This document shows positions 1-8,234 of a stretch of DNA of 16,354 bases, one piece after another (position 1 is the stretch's first letter; each line of letters starts with the position of its first letter). The notes beneath the pieces are model-generated. The model saw only the letters and a program-made list of their open reading frames with translations, had not been told where the DNA came from and made no database searches. The stretch comes from CAVALG01 sp963656085 (lineage in GTDB: Bacteria > Bacillota > Clostridia > Oscillospirales > Acutalibacteraceae), in the NCBI GenBank assembly GCA_963656085.1, contig CAVKHV010000036.1, positions 1 through 16,354 of the forward strand. The letters are read 5' to 3'. Made by a program: the position numbers and the translations under genes.

Positions 1-140
1 CGCTTCCCCTTTGTCAACTAAAAATTTCCCCTTTTTTTAAAAAATTTCGGTTTTTCATCTATTATCATTTTTTTGTGCGAATATAACGCAATTTTAAATC
101 GGAAATATATGCAAAAAAGCGGTTGGTTTATAAAAAACAG
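1..140. other. AT-rich non-coding left edge
   Basis: I see no convincing gene here. The stretch lies downstream of the mtaB stop codon and has long T and A runs. A 9-base direct repeat TTCCCCTTT occurs at 4-12 and 26-34, exactly 22 bases apart. Between and touching the repeats is TTGACA on the minus strand (17 to 12), which could be the -35 box of a leftward promoter whose -10 box would fall outside the window. No hairpin followed by a T-run that would clearly terminate mtaB transcription is visible. Confidence 0.5.
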
Positions 141-1427
141 TCAAATTATTTCAGAAAAGCAAAATTCGTCAGCTGCAGAAATAATTTTCACAGTCAACAA
201 TTTGTGCGCGATATTGAAATCCGATGTTGCGGCAACGCGCGTATAATTATCGGAATATCCCCACCAAGATCCGTTTTTCTTTTCTTCAAACAGGACTTTG
301 CAAGTTTTTCCGACCTGTGTCTGAAGAAATTTTTTCTCTGCTGCATTGCAGGCGGCAATCATCATCTCGGAACGGCGTTGCTTTTCGGCATTGCTTACCT
401 GCCCCGGCAAATTATAAGCAACCGTACCCTCGCGTCTTGAATAGGCGAATACGTGTGCTTTCGCAAATCCGATATCCTCGGCAAATTTTACCGATTGCAA
501 AAAGTCCGCTTCGTTTTCTCCGGCAAAGCCCACCATTATATCGGTAGTTATTGCGGGGTTATTGAAGGAAGTTCTTATTGTTTCGACCAGATTTTTATAA
601 AATGCCGTATCATAACGCCGATTCATACGCTTTAGTGTAGAATCACACCCGGCCTGTAATGACAAATGAAATTGCGGACAGAATTTCGGGATTACGGCAA
701 GACGCCGGATGACATCATCGGTTATTTGTTCCGGTTCAAGAGAGCCGAGCCGCACCCTGTATATACCGGGGATATTTGCAACCGTCTCAACCGCATCACA
801 CAAGTCACCACCTATATCTGTGCCGTAAGCCGAGAGATTAATGCCTACTAAAACAATTTCGGCAAATCCATTTTCTGCAAGTTGCAACGCTTCATTTTTA
901 ATGTCTTCAAGCTTTCGTGAACGAACCCTCCCCCTTGCATACGGAATTATGCAATAGGTGCAAAATTGGTCGCAGCCATCCTCAATTTTTATAAACGCCC
1001 TGGTTTTTCCGCGTGAAGACGTAAAGCCAAGCTCTGTGTATTTTTCGCCGCTTATATGCCGGGTGGCAACTGCAACCCTGCTTCTGTTTGCAATATAGTT
1101 TTTAAGTATAGAAGAAAATTCGGGGTATTCGGTGTTACCGATAACCAGGTCGACGCCTTCTATATCCGAACATTCGTCGGTAAACGCCTGTGCCATACAT
1201 CCGGTCAGCACCAGAATACAGTCCGGAAATTTCTTTTTAAATCTGTGGACAGACTGACGCGTTTTACGATTGCTTTCGGCAGTTACGGTACAGGAATTGA
1301 CAACACAGATATCCGGTTTATCAAGTTCCGTTACAACTTTAAAACCGTTAGATTCAAGTTGTGCCGACAATGTCATTTCATCATATTGATTTACTTTACA
1401 CCCTAGGGTTTTAAAAAGGACTTTCAT
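141..1427 (-). CDS. mtaB: tRNA t6A37 methylthiotransferase MtaB
   Basis: This radical SAM enzyme adds a methylthio group to N6-threonylcarbamoyladenosine at position 37 of ANN-decoding tRNAs. The protein has 428 residues, normal for the MiaB/MtaB family. The N-terminal UPF0004 domain carries the three cysteines of the auxiliary 4Fe-4S cluster (Cys10 in LGCKVNQYD, Cys46 in NSCTV, Cys77 in TGCMAQ). The radical SAM CxxxCxxC motif is Cys152, Cys156, Cys159 (GCDQFCTYC). A TRAM-like RNA-binding tail follows after about residue 360. The LGCKVNQYD start and family layout favour MtaB over MiaB or RimO. The frame is open further upstream to 1463, but I chose ATG 1427, second of two tandem ATGs, because AGGTGA lies just upstream. 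It is divergent from sigK with about 80 bases between starts. No clear promoter was seen. Confidence 0.93.
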   Translation of the reverse strand: MKVLFKTLGCKVNQYDEMTLSAQLESNGFKVVTELDKPDICVVNSCTVTAESNRKTRQSVHRFKKKFPDCILVLTGCMAQAFTDECSDIEGVDLVIGNTEYPEFSSILKNYIANRSRVAVATRHISGEKYTELGFTSSRGKTRAFIKIEDGCDQFCTYCIIPYARGRVRSRKLEDIKNEALQLAENGFAEIVLVGINLSAYGTDIGGDLCDAVETVANIPGIYRVRLGSLEPEQITDDVIRRLAVIPKFCPQFHLSLQAGCDSTLKRMNRRYDTAFYKNLVETIRTSFNNPAITTDIMVGFAGENEADFLQSVKFAEDIGFAKAHVFAYSRREGTVAYNLPGQVSNAEKQRRSEMMIAACNAAEKKFLQTQVGKTCKVLFEEKKNGSWWGYSDNYTRVAATSDFNIAHKLLTVKIISAADEFCFSEII

Positions 1428-1480
1428 CATTTCACCTGAAATTAAAAATTTGCGGACTGGCAAAGCGAACTTTTTTCAAG

Positions 1481-1488
1481 CATAGAAT
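1481..1488 (+). promoter_or_regulatory. possible -10 element of the sigK promoter
   Basis: CATAGAAT matches the CATAnnAT-type -10 box recognised by the mother-cell sigma factors SigE and SigK. The internal TAGAAT is also 5 of 6 with the housekeeping -10 box. No good -35 of either class is found at the right distance, and the untranslated leader would be very short. This is a weak inference. Confidence 0.25.
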
Positions 1489-1510
1489 CTAAATGTGGAG
1501 GGATAACCGT

Positions 1511-2203
1511 ATGCTTGAAATGTTACTGAATATTTTATCTCATATTTTTCATTTTGCGCTTCACGTCACCGGAAGCGGCTCGTTCCCCAAGGCGCTGCCG
1601 CCCGAAGAGGAAAAAAGGCTTGTCGTTCTTTGTGAAAACGGCGATCGTGCGGCACGGCAAAAATTGATTGAACACAATTTGCGGCTGGTGGCGCACGTAA
1701 TAAAGAAATACTACAACACAAACATTGACAAAGAGGATCTGATATCCATAGGTACGATAGGACTGATAAAAGGAATATCATCCTTTAAAAGCGAAAAAGA
1801 TATAAAACTTGCCACATATGCCTCAAGATGTATTGAAAACGAGGTGCTTATGTACTTCAGAAATCTGAAAAAAAGCGCGCAGGATATATATATAAGCGAT
1901 CCCATAGATGTCGATAAGGAAGGCAATTCGCTCACGCTGTTAGATATAATATCCGACGATATGGATATTGAAAGCGACATTGAAAACAAGATAAGTTATG
2001 AAAAGTTGAGAAAGTTGACCGAATCCTGTCTTGATGAACGCGAGCGGTTAATTATATATATGCGGTACGGTATGGGCGGAGACGCCGAAATGCCGCAACG
2101 TGAAGTTGCAAAAATTCTCGGCATTTCAAGATCATATGTATCGCGCATAGAAAAGAGAGCAATTGAAAAATTACGGCAGAATTTTGAAAACGGCTGTGAA
2201 TAG
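1511..2203 (+). CDS. sigK: RNA polymerase sporulation sigma factor SigK
   Basis: This sigma-70 family factor directs late mother-cell transcription during sporulation in SigK-bearing Bacillota. The 230-residue protein shows the family blocks: region 2 (LIEHNLRLVAHVIKKY, DLISIGTIGLIKGI, KLATYASRCIENEVLMYFR) and a C-terminal region 4 helix-turn-helix (REVAKILGISRSYVSRIEKRA). These resemble Bacillus SigK and SigE closely; the FPKALPPEEEKRL block after the leader favours SigK. About 20 N-terminal residues (LLNILSHIFHFALHV) are hydrophobic, like the pro-sequence removed by SpoIVFB. ATG 1511 was chosen over ATG 1493 because GTGGAGGG at 1495-1502 is a strong binding site eight bases before it. The frame is uninterrupted, with no skin-type insertion. 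SigE is the alternative assignment. Confidence 0.88.
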   Translation: MLEMLLNILSHIFHFALHVTGSGSFPKALPPEEEKRLVVLCENGDRAARQKLIEHNLRLVAHVIKKYYNTNIDKEDLISIGTIGLIKGISSFKSEKDIKLATYASRCIENEVLMYFRNLKKSAQDIYISDPIDVDKEGNSLTLLDIISDDMDIESDIENKISYEKLRKLTESCLDERERLIIYMRYGMGGDAEMPQREVAKILGISRSYVSRIEKRAIEKLRQNFENGCE

Positions 2204-2206
2204 AAT

Positions 2207-2917
2207 TCACCACCCGGATATACAGGAACGCTGCATTGCGCTGACGGTTTTCTCCTTTATGTCGGGATAGTCGGTTTCAAGCCGCTTTAAAAGTTTTTTT
2301 ACATTTTCCCTTTCGGTTACGCCGTCAGCCGGGCATTTGGATTTTACCACAGGCAAGTTAAGTCTTTTGGCGGCAGCCGAGGTTTCATTTTCGGTTAAGA
2401 ATATAAGCGGTCTTATCATATACAGGTCTTTTCGCGAAAGATAAGTTACGGGAGAAAAAGAGCCTATCCGTCCGCCGTTAAATATGTTCATATAAAATGT
2501 TTCCACAGCGTCATCCATCTGATGACCAAGGGCAATTTTATTACAGCCGAGTTCCTTCGAAAGGTCGTGAAGCGCGCCGCGTCTCATTCGCGCGCAAAGG
2601 CTGCAAGGGTTGTTTTCTTTACGTATTTCAAATATAATTTGCCAAAAATCGGTACGCTTAACGGTATAGTTAACGTGCAATCTTTTGCAAAGTTCGCGTA
2701 TCTGACTGTAGTCGCCCGGTGTTCCGCCGAACTGTGGGTCCAAGGTTATGGCTTCCAATTCAAATTTATGCGGATAGAACCGCCTCAGTTCAGCGAGTGA
2801 CGACAACAAGACAACGGAATCCTTACCGCCCGAAACGCCGACCGATATACGGTCACCCTCGTTTATCATATCATATTTTTCGACGGCGGCACGAACCTTA
2901 CTGACTGTTTTTCGCAT
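2207..2917 (-). CDS. ttcA: TtcA-family tRNA 2-thiocytidine synthetase
   Basis: This PP-loop ATPase probably thiolates cytidine 32 of certain tRNAs, using an iron-sulfur cluster. The 236-residue protein has the ATP pyrophosphatase loop SGGKDS at residues 29-34. It also has the family pair CSLC (Cys105, Cys108) followed by ARMRRG, then ALGHQMDDAVET, and a third cysteine in KCPADG (Cys195). These three cysteines are the expected cluster ligands. It is shorter than the enterobacterial enzyme of about 310 residues, as usual for the clostridial TtcA-like group, so the exact substrate is less certain than the fold. It starts 16 bases after gltA with GGGGA upstream, so it is probably the last gene of the asd operon. 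Its stop lies 3 bases from the convergent sigK stop, leaving no room for a separate terminator. Confidence 0.82.
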   Translation of the reverse strand: MRKTVSKVRAAVEKYDMINEGDRISVGVSGGKDSVVLLSSLAELRRFYPHKFELEAITLDPQFGGTPGDYSQIRELCKRLHVNYTVKRTDFWQIIFEIRKENNPCSLCARMRRGALHDLSKELGCNKIALGHQMDDAVETFYMNIFNGGRIGSFSPVTYLSRKDLYMIRPLIFLTENETSAAAKRLNLPVVKSKCPADGVTERENVKKLLKRLETDYPDIKEKTVSAMQRSCISGW

Positions 2918-2933
2918 TTTTAAGTATCCCCGT

Positions 2934-4289
2934 TTATCTTTCGTCTATAGGTACAAATTTTCTGTTAGGTACAATTGATTTGTAAGCCGGTCTTATGATC
3001 TTATCGCTTGTGGTAAGTTCTTCTATCCTATGGGCGCACCAACCGCAAATACGGGCAATGGCAAAAAGCGCGGTGTACAGTTCTGTTGGTATGCCGAGCA
3101 TTGAATACACAAAACCGGAATAAAAATCCACATTGGCGCAGACCGTCATTTTTTTGCCCTTTAATTCGCCAAGCAGTTCGGGCGTGACGGCTGCTATTGT
3201 ATCCATAAGTTTAAGTTCGCTCATTCTGCCGTTCTCTTCGGCAAGTTTTTGTGCCGCCTTTCTCAGTATAACGGCGCGGGGGTCGGACAATGTGTATACG
3301 GCATGACCGATGCCGTATACCAAGCCGCTTTTATCAAACGCCTCTTTATTAAGAATTTTTTTGACATATGCCCTGATTTCATCTTCATCGGACCAATCCT
3401 TAACATTACTCTTTATATCCGATATCATATTAGTAACTTTTACATTGGCACCGCCGTGCTTATGGCCTTTAAGCGAATTGATTGATGAAGATATTGTTGA
3501 ATAAATATCGGTTCCCGAAGAAGTCAGCACCCTTGCGGTAAATGTTGAGTTATTACCGCCGCCGTGTTCCGCGTGCAGAGTAAGCAACAAATCAAGCAAG
3601 GCAGCCTCTTCCCTGCTGTATTTGCTGTCGTCACGAATAATATGTAAAATATTTTCTGCGGTTGAAAGATCCGATTTCGGAAAATGTATAAATAAACTGT
3701 CATTATCATAATAATGCTTTTTTGCCTGGTAAGCATATGCCATTATTACAGGGAGTTTTGAAAAAAGTCCGACGCTTTTCTCAATGTTGTCCGCTATACC
3801 GGGGTTTTCCGGATCCGGGTCGTAACTGTAAAGTGAAAGCACCGCCCTTGACATATTGTTCATAATATTTTTGCTTGGTTTTTTTAACAGTATATCTTCT
3901 GTAAAAAATTTCGGCAATTCCCTCATCTTGCCGACGACTTCATTAAATTTATCAAGTTGCTCTTTAGTCGGCAAATGCCCCAGCATAAGAAGGTAGGCGG
4001 TTTCTTCAAAGCAGAAGCTGCCGCTTGCTATGCAATTTTCGGCAATATCGGAAATTGAATAACCCCTGTAGGTTAGTTCACCTTCAATGGGCGAAACCTC
4101 ACCCTCATCCATAATATATCCGTGAACATTACATATCTGTGTAACGCCCGCAACAACACCGGTACCGTCTGCGTTACGCAGACCTTTTTTTATGTACTGC
4201 TTATTAAAATTGGCAGGCGTTATAAGATTTTGTGCAACATAATCCCTGCTTAAATCTTCAAAATAACTTTTAGGTGCATCGTATTTCAT
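2934..4289 (-). CDS. gltA: citrate (Si)-synthase / 2-methylcitrate synthase family
   Basis: This enzyme condenses acetyl-CoA and oxaloacetate to citrate, feeding 2-oxoglutarate and glutamate synthesis. The 451-residue protein carries the complete catalytic set of the Si-type family: His278 (GHKHGGAN), His329 (GIGHAVY) and Asp388 (NVDFYSG), plus the substrate-binding LHAEHGGGNNSTF block at 238-250. It is slightly longer than typical at the N-terminus, where about 50 residues precede the first conserved block. Start ATG 4289 is supported by GGAGTG. It follows dapB by 36 bases and precedes ttcA by 16, so it is probably co-transcribed with the dap genes. Methylcitrate synthase activity cannot be ruled out from sequence, but no other propionate genes are nearby. 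Confidence 0.9.
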   Translation of the reverse strand: MKYDAPKSYFEDLSRDYVAQNLITPANFNKQYIKKGLRNADGTGVVAGVTQICNVHGYIMDEGEVSPIEGELTYRGYSISDIAENCIASGSFCFEETAYLLMLGHLPTKEQLDKFNEVVGKMRELPKFFTEDILLKKPSKNIMNNMSRAVLSLYSYDPDPENPGIADNIEKSVGLFSKLPVIMAYAYQAKKHYYDNDSLFIHFPKSDLSTAENILHIIRDDSKYSREEAALLDLLLTLHAEHGGGNNSTFTARVLTSSGTDIYSTISSSINSLKGHKHGGANVKVTNMISDIKSNVKDWSDEDEIRAYVKKILNKEAFDKSGLVYGIGHAVYTLSDPRAVILRKAAQKLAEENGRMSELKLMDTIAAVTPELLGELKGKKMTVCANVDFYSGFVYSMLGIPTELYTALFAIARICGWCAHRIEELTTSDKIIRPAYKSIVPNRKFVPIDER

Positions 4290-4325
4290 TATTCACACTC
4301 CATTATTTAACCCGTACGGTTGCTT

Positions 4326-5069
4326 TTACACAAGGTCGGACATATCATACATTCCGGGTTCTGCACCGACAATATACCTTGCCGCATTAAGCGCACCCAC
4401 CGCAAAAACATTTTTTGAAAATGCCTCATGCTTTAGTGTAACAACCTCGTCATTGCCGGCAAAGATCACCTCGTGTTCACCGACTATTGTACCGCCCCTT
4501 ACAGAATGTATGCCAATCTCCTGCGGTTTGCGCGGCGCACGTCTTGAGTGACGGTCATATTCATAAACCATATCGTCGCCCAATGTGTGATTGATCTCAT
4601 CGGCAAGCATTATCGCGGTGCCGCTCGGTGCGTCGATTTTACGGTTATGATGCTTTTCGACTATTTCTATATCAAATCCGCTGAGCGCACAGGCAGCCTT
4701 TTTCGCAAGCGCGACAAGCAGATTTATGCCGAGCGACATATTAAATGAAAAAAATATTGCTACCTGCTTTGAAGCGTCTTTTATTTTATCAATATCGTCT
4801 TTTGTTAAACCTGTTGTTGCTATAACCGCAGGTGTTTTTGTGTTTACGGCATATTTAAGCGTTTCGGGCAGCAAAGACGGGTGCGAAAAATCCACTATCA
4901 CATCGCCTTTTACCGTTAATTTATCAAACGAAGGCACAATAGGATAACAAGCGTTGCCGGACATTTTATCAATGCCGGCAACGATATTACAGTTTTCATT
5001 TTTTTCGGCAACGGCGGTAACGGTCTTACCCATATTACCGCAGCAACCGCATAAAATAATATCGGTCAT
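4326..5069 (-). CDS. dapB: 4-hydroxy-tetrahydrodipicolinate reductase
   Basis: This is the second step of the diaminopimelate/lysine branch, reducing the DapA product with NAD(P)H. The 247-residue protein begins with a Rossmann loop GCCGNMG (residues 8-14). It contains the active-site block EKHHNRKIDAPSGTA, where His140, His141 and Lys144 correspond to the catalytic and substrate-binding residues of the family, and Gly150-Thr151 bind the substrate carboxylate. The usual VRGG and GEHEVIFAG stretches follow. ATG 5069 has AAAGGAA upstream. It lies 22 bases after dapA. In a spore-former the same branch also feeds dipicolinic acid for the spore core, so this gene may serve both peptidoglycan or lysine supply and sporulation (inference). 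Confidence 0.95.
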   Translation of the reverse strand: MTDIILCGCCGNMGKTVTAVAEKNENCNIVAGIDKMSGNACYPIVPSFDKLTVKGDVIVDFSHPSLLPETLKYAVNTKTPAVIATTGLTKDDIDKIKDASKQVAIFFSFNMSLGINLLVALAKKAACALSGFDIEIVEKHHNRKIDAPSGTAIMLADEINHTLGDDMVYEYDRHSRRAPRKPQEIGIHSVRGGTIVGEHEVIFAGNDEVVTLKHEAFSKNVFAVGALNAARYIVGAEPGMYDMSDLV

Positions 5070-5091
5070 TTCATTATTCCTTTTATTTTAA

Positions 5092-5988
5092 TTAAAGTAT
5101 ACCTAACTTTTTCATTTCGCTTACAAGCAGTTCTTTGTGGGCAGCGGTCGGGTTTACAAGAGGAAGCCTTATTCCGTTTCCGCAGCAGCCCTTTATGCTC
5201 ATGGCTTCCTTAATCATTATCGGGTTTGTTTCGCAGAACAGCGCTTTTATAAACGGTATATACTTCAGCTGTAATTCTGCAGAGCGCTTAACATCCCCGT
5301 CAAAATAAGAAGTGCAGATTTCGCGTGTTTCCGACGGCAGTATATTCGAAAGAACCGAAATAACGCCCGAACATCCGAGAGAAAGCATTGGCGTAATCTG
5401 GTCGTCATTGCCCGAATATACGGCAAGTTTATCACCGCATAACGCTCTTGTTTCGGCAACCGAAGAAATATTACCGTTGGCTTCCTTTATACCCACGATA
5501 TTGGGGTGTTCCGCCAAACGGGCATAGGTTGCCGGCGCAACATTGACACCTGTTCTTGACGGAACGTTGTAAACAATTAACGGGAGATCGGTATGGTCTG
5601 CAATATAGGTGTAATGTGCATACAGACCCTCTTGCGTGGTTTTGTTATAGTACGGAGTAACAGACAATGCACCGTCTGCACCCAATGCCTTCGCGCTTTT
5701 TGCCGTTTCGACGGAATGGAATGTATCGTTACTTCCCGTACCTGCTATAACGGTAGTTTTACCGCCTGCATATTCTATGACCTTTTCTACAACTTTAAGA
5801 TGTTCGCTGATTTTTAAAGTAGGTGCTTCACCGGTTGTGCCGCAAACTATAATTGCGTCAATTCCGCATTTGATTTGGTCTTCAACAATAAGTTTAAGCG
5901 CATCGTAATCAACCGAATAATCATCCTTCATCGGTGTTATAAGCGCAGTTCCGCAGCCCTTAAAAAGTGTCTTTTTCAAATCAAACAA
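5092..5988 (-). CDS. dapA: 4-hydroxy-tetrahydrodipicolinate synthase
   Basis: This enzyme condenses pyruvate with aspartate semialdehyde, the committed step to diaminopimelate. The 298-residue TIM-barrel protein shows the Schiff-base lysine Lys168 in GIKEANG, the catalytic tyrosine Tyr140 in YNVPSRTG with Arg145, and the GTTGE loop at 50-54. The loop continues APTL, where many homologues have S or A followed by T. ATG 5988 is preceded by a near-perfect GGAGG seven bases away, within 11 bases of the asd stop. It is therefore translated directly after the enzyme that makes its substrate. No lysine riboswitch is seen upstream of the operon. Confidence 0.96.
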   Translation of the reverse strand: MFDLKKTLFKGCGTALITPMKDDYSVDYDALKLIVEDQIKCGIDAIIVCGTTGEAPTLKISEHLKVVEKVIEYAGGKTTVIAGTGSNDTFHSVETAKSAKALGADGALSVTPYYNKTTQEGLYAHYTYIADHTDLPLIVYNVPSRTGVNVAPATYARLAEHPNIVGIKEANGNISSVAETRALCGDKLAVYSGNDDQITPMLSLGCSGVISVLSNILPSETREICTSYFDGDVKRSAELQLKYIPFIKALFCETNPIMIKEAMSIKGCCGNGIRLPLVNPTAAHKELLVSEMKKLGIL

Positions 5989-5999
5989 CCTCCTGTCAT

Positions 6000-7079
6000 T
6001 CAGTCCATATATCCTTCGGCACAGAGGAGTTCGGCTAACAGCACACCGCCGCCGGCAGCACCTCTGAGCGTATTGTGTGACATACAGACAAACTTATAAT
6101 CATACTGCGTATCTTCACGCAATCTGCCTATTGAAATGGCCATTCCGCCCTCAAGGTCACGCTGCAATTTGGTTTGCGGAAGGTCGTTTGCCTCAAAGTA
6201 GTTTAAAAACTGTTTCGGCGCGCTCGGGAGTTCGAGTTCCTGCGCCCTGCCCTTAAATTCGGACCATATTTTAAGAATTTCGTCCTTTGACGGTTTCTTA
6301 TCAAACTTTACAAAAACCGCAGCCATATGACCGTCAGAAACGGGCACACGCAGGCATTGCGCGGTAAATTCGGGTTTTTGAGCGTCAACTATACGGTCAC
6401 CCTCTATTTTGCCCCAAATTTTAAGCGGTTCCTGTTCCGACTTTTCTTCCTCACCGCCGATATACGGTATAACATTATCAACAATTTCGGGGAAAGTTTC
6501 AAAGGTCTTGCCCGCGCCCGATATTGCCTGATATGTGCAAACAAGTGCCTTTTCTACGTCGAAAGCGGACAGCGGAAACAGAGCGGGCACATAACTTTGC
6601 AATGAGCAGTTCGATTTAACAGCGATAAAGCCGCGTTTTGTGCCGAGCCTTTTCCTTTGCGAAGGAATAATATTTATATGGTCGGCGTTAAGTTCGGGTA
6701 TAACCATAGGTACATCGGGTGTATGGCGGTGAGCGCTGTTGTTTGAAATAACGGGGCATTCAGCCTTAGCGTATTTTTCTTCAAGCGCGCGTATATCGTC
6801 TTTTTTCATATTAACGGCACAAAACACAAAATCAACCGTTGCGGCAATTTTTTCGACATCGGCAGCAGCGTCAAGAATTATCATATCTTTCATACTTTGG
6901 GGCATCGGTGTTTTCATAAGCCAATGCGAACCTACAGCCTCTTCATAGGTTTTACCTGCACTGCGGGGGCTGGCGGCAAGTGCGGCTACGTTAAACCACG
7001 GATGTGATTCAAGTAAAGTTGCAAAGCGCTGACCGACCATTCCGGTTGCGCCGATTATACCTACATTATACTTTTTCAT
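6000..7079 (-). CDS. asd: aspartate-semialdehyde dehydrogenase
   Basis: This enzyme reduces aspartyl phosphate to aspartate semialdehyde, the branch point for lysine, threonine and methionine. The 359-residue protein has the NADP loop GATGMVG (10-16), the nucleophilic Cys158 in KSNCSLQSY, ISGAGKTF after it, and His251 in VSDGHMAA. The pattern SNNSAHR plus SNCSLQS and the C-terminal CMSHNTLRGAAGG fit the archaeal/fungal-like subclass, common in Clostridia, rather than the E. coli type. The frame is open to 7121, but ATG 7079 begins the Rossmann strand and has AAAGGGG upstream. It is the first gene of the minus-strand cluster and is driven by the promoter at 7140-7168. Confidence 0.94.
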   Translation of the reverse strand: MKKYNVGIIGATGMVGQRFATLLESHPWFNVAALAASPRSAGKTYEEAVGSHWLMKTPMPQSMKDMIILDAAADVEKIAATVDFVFCAVNMKKDDIRALEEKYAKAECPVISNNSAHRHTPDVPMVIPELNADHINIIPSQRKRLGTKRGFIAVKSNCSLQSYVPALFPLSAFDVEKALVCTYQAISGAGKTFETFPEIVDNVIPYIGGEEEKSEQEPLKIWGKIEGDRIVDAQKPEFTAQCLRVPVSDGHMAAVFVKFDKKPSKDEILKIWSEFKGRAQELELPSAPKQFLNYFEANDLPQTKLQRDLEGGMAISIGRLREDTQYDYKFVCMSHNTLRGAAGGGVLLAELLCAEGYMD

Positions 7080-7139
7080 TATGTTTATAACCCCTTTGAA
7101 AAGAAAAATTGCAAAAAACATTGAAATATATCTTTAAAA

Positions 7140-7168
7140 ATGATACCATTGTAAAGGCTGCTTGTCAA
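7140..7168 (-). promoter_or_regulatory. housekeeping promoter of the asd-dapA-dapB-gltA-ttcA cluster
   Basis: On the minus strand TTGACA (7168-7163) is followed by exactly 17 bases and then TATCAT (7145-7140). This is a near-consensus vegetative promoter. Transcription would begin near 7133, leaving a leader of about 55 bases with no room for a riboswitch. Confidence 0.8.
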
Positions 7169-7190
7169 ATAATTTTAATAAATAATATGT
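7162..7190 (+). promoter_or_regulatory. candidate queA promoter
   Basis: TTGTCA at 7162-7167 could be a -35 box, followed by AT-rich sequence with TAATAT at 7183-7188 as an imperfect -10 (spacing 15). The -35 uses the same bases as the opposite-strand asd -35. The -10 is poor, so this is tentative. Confidence 0.35.
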
Positions 7191-7206
7191 AATTTCGGAG
7201 TTTTGT

Positions 7207-8232
7207 ATGAAAAAAAGCGACTTTTATTATGATTTGCCAAAAGAACTAATAGCGCAAACACCGGTAGAACCGCGAAATGCGTCAAGGCTTATGTTTTTAA
7301 ACAAGACGAACGGTGAAATTAAACACCGTCATTTTTTTGATTTAAAGGAATTTTTACGCCCCGGTGATACGCTTATACTGAACGATACGCGTGTACTTCC
7401 CGCAAGGATGTACGGCGTTCGCTCTACAGGCGCAATGGTTGAGTTTGTACTTTTAAAATGCATAAGCGCAAACCGATGGGAATGCCTTGCGGGACCGGGC
7501 AAAAAAGCCAGACCCGGCGACCGTTTTAAATTCAGCGACGAACTTGCCGCAACTGTTGCATATGTTACCGAGGACGGCAACAGGATAATTGATTTTGAAT
7601 ACAGCGGCAACTTTTATGAGATAATCGACCGTATAGGTCAAATGCCGCTGCCGCCGTACATAACCGAAAAACTAAAGGATAAAGAGCGGTACCAGACCGT
7701 TTATTCTCACGAACTCGGCTCTGCTGCCGCACCTACGGCGGGTCTGCATTTTACAAAAGAAATGCTTGACGATATAAGAGCAGCCGGCATTAACACAGGC
7801 TATGTTACCCTGCACGTCGGGCTCGGCACTTTCAGACCCGTAAAGGCGCAGAATATTGAAGACCATAAGATGCACAGCGAATGTTATCATATACCGGCGG
7901 AAACCGCAGAACTTATAAACCGCACCAAGAAAAGCGGCGGCAGAGTTATATGCGTAGGAACAACCTCCTGCCGCACGCTCGAAAGCGCGGCACAGAAATT
8001 CGGCAACGAATTCAGGGAATGCAGCGACTCGACCGATATTTTTATTTATCCGGGATATCAATTCCGTTGTATGGACGCGCTTATAACCAATTTTCACCTG
8101 CCCGAAAGCACTCTGATTATGCTGGTTTCAGCCTTTGCGGGATATGAAAATGTTATGAACGCATACAAAACCGCCGTTAAAGAAAAATACCGTTTTTTCA
8201 GTTTCGGCGATGCAATGTTTATAGGTGATTGA
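7207..8232 (+). CDS. queA: S-adenosylmethionine:tRNA ribosyltransferase-isomerase QueA
   Basis: QueA transfers and isomerises the ribosyl group of SAM onto preQ1 at tRNA position 34, giving epoxyqueuosine. The 341-residue length and the family blocks match: the N-terminal DLPKELIAQTPVEPRNASRL, then LNDTRVLPARMYG, then AAPTAGLHFT, VTLHVGLGTFRPV and TNFHLPESTLIMLVSAF. ATG 7207 is preceded by CGGAG six bases away. The gene overlaps or abuts tgt, with only two bases between its stop and the tgt ATG, which puts two successive steps of queuosine insertion in one transcript. No preQ1 riboswitch fits in the short leader. Confidence 0.96.
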   Translation: MKKSDFYYDLPKELIAQTPVEPRNASRLMFLNKTNGEIKHRHFFDLKEFLRPGDTLILNDTRVLPARMYGVRSTGAMVEFVLLKCISANRWECLAGPGKKARPGDRFKFSDELAATVAYVTEDGNRIIDFEYSGNFYEIIDRIGQMPLPPYITEKLKDKERYQTVYSHELGSAAAPTAGLHFTKEMLDDIRAAGINTGYVTLHVGLGTFRPVKAQNIEDHKMHSECYHIPAETAELINRTKKSGGRVICVGTTSCRTLESAAQKFGNEFRECSDSTDIFIYPGYQFRCMDALITNFHLPESTLIMLVSAFAGYENVMNAYKTAVKEKYRFFSFGDAMFIGD

Positions 8233-8234
8233 TT

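Noticed and set aside
123..851. Plus-strand ORFs of 60 to 107 codons opposite mtaB
   Set aside because: They lie fully inside mtaB on the other strand, have no ribosome binding site and carry composition typical of shadow frames.
7080..7139. Lysine riboswitch before asd
   Set aside because: The predicted leader is only about 55 bases, far too short for that riboswitch, and no conserved core is seen.
7190..7206. preQ1 riboswitch before queA
   Set aside because: The leader after the candidate promoter is only about a dozen bases and cannot hold even the small preQ1 aptamer.
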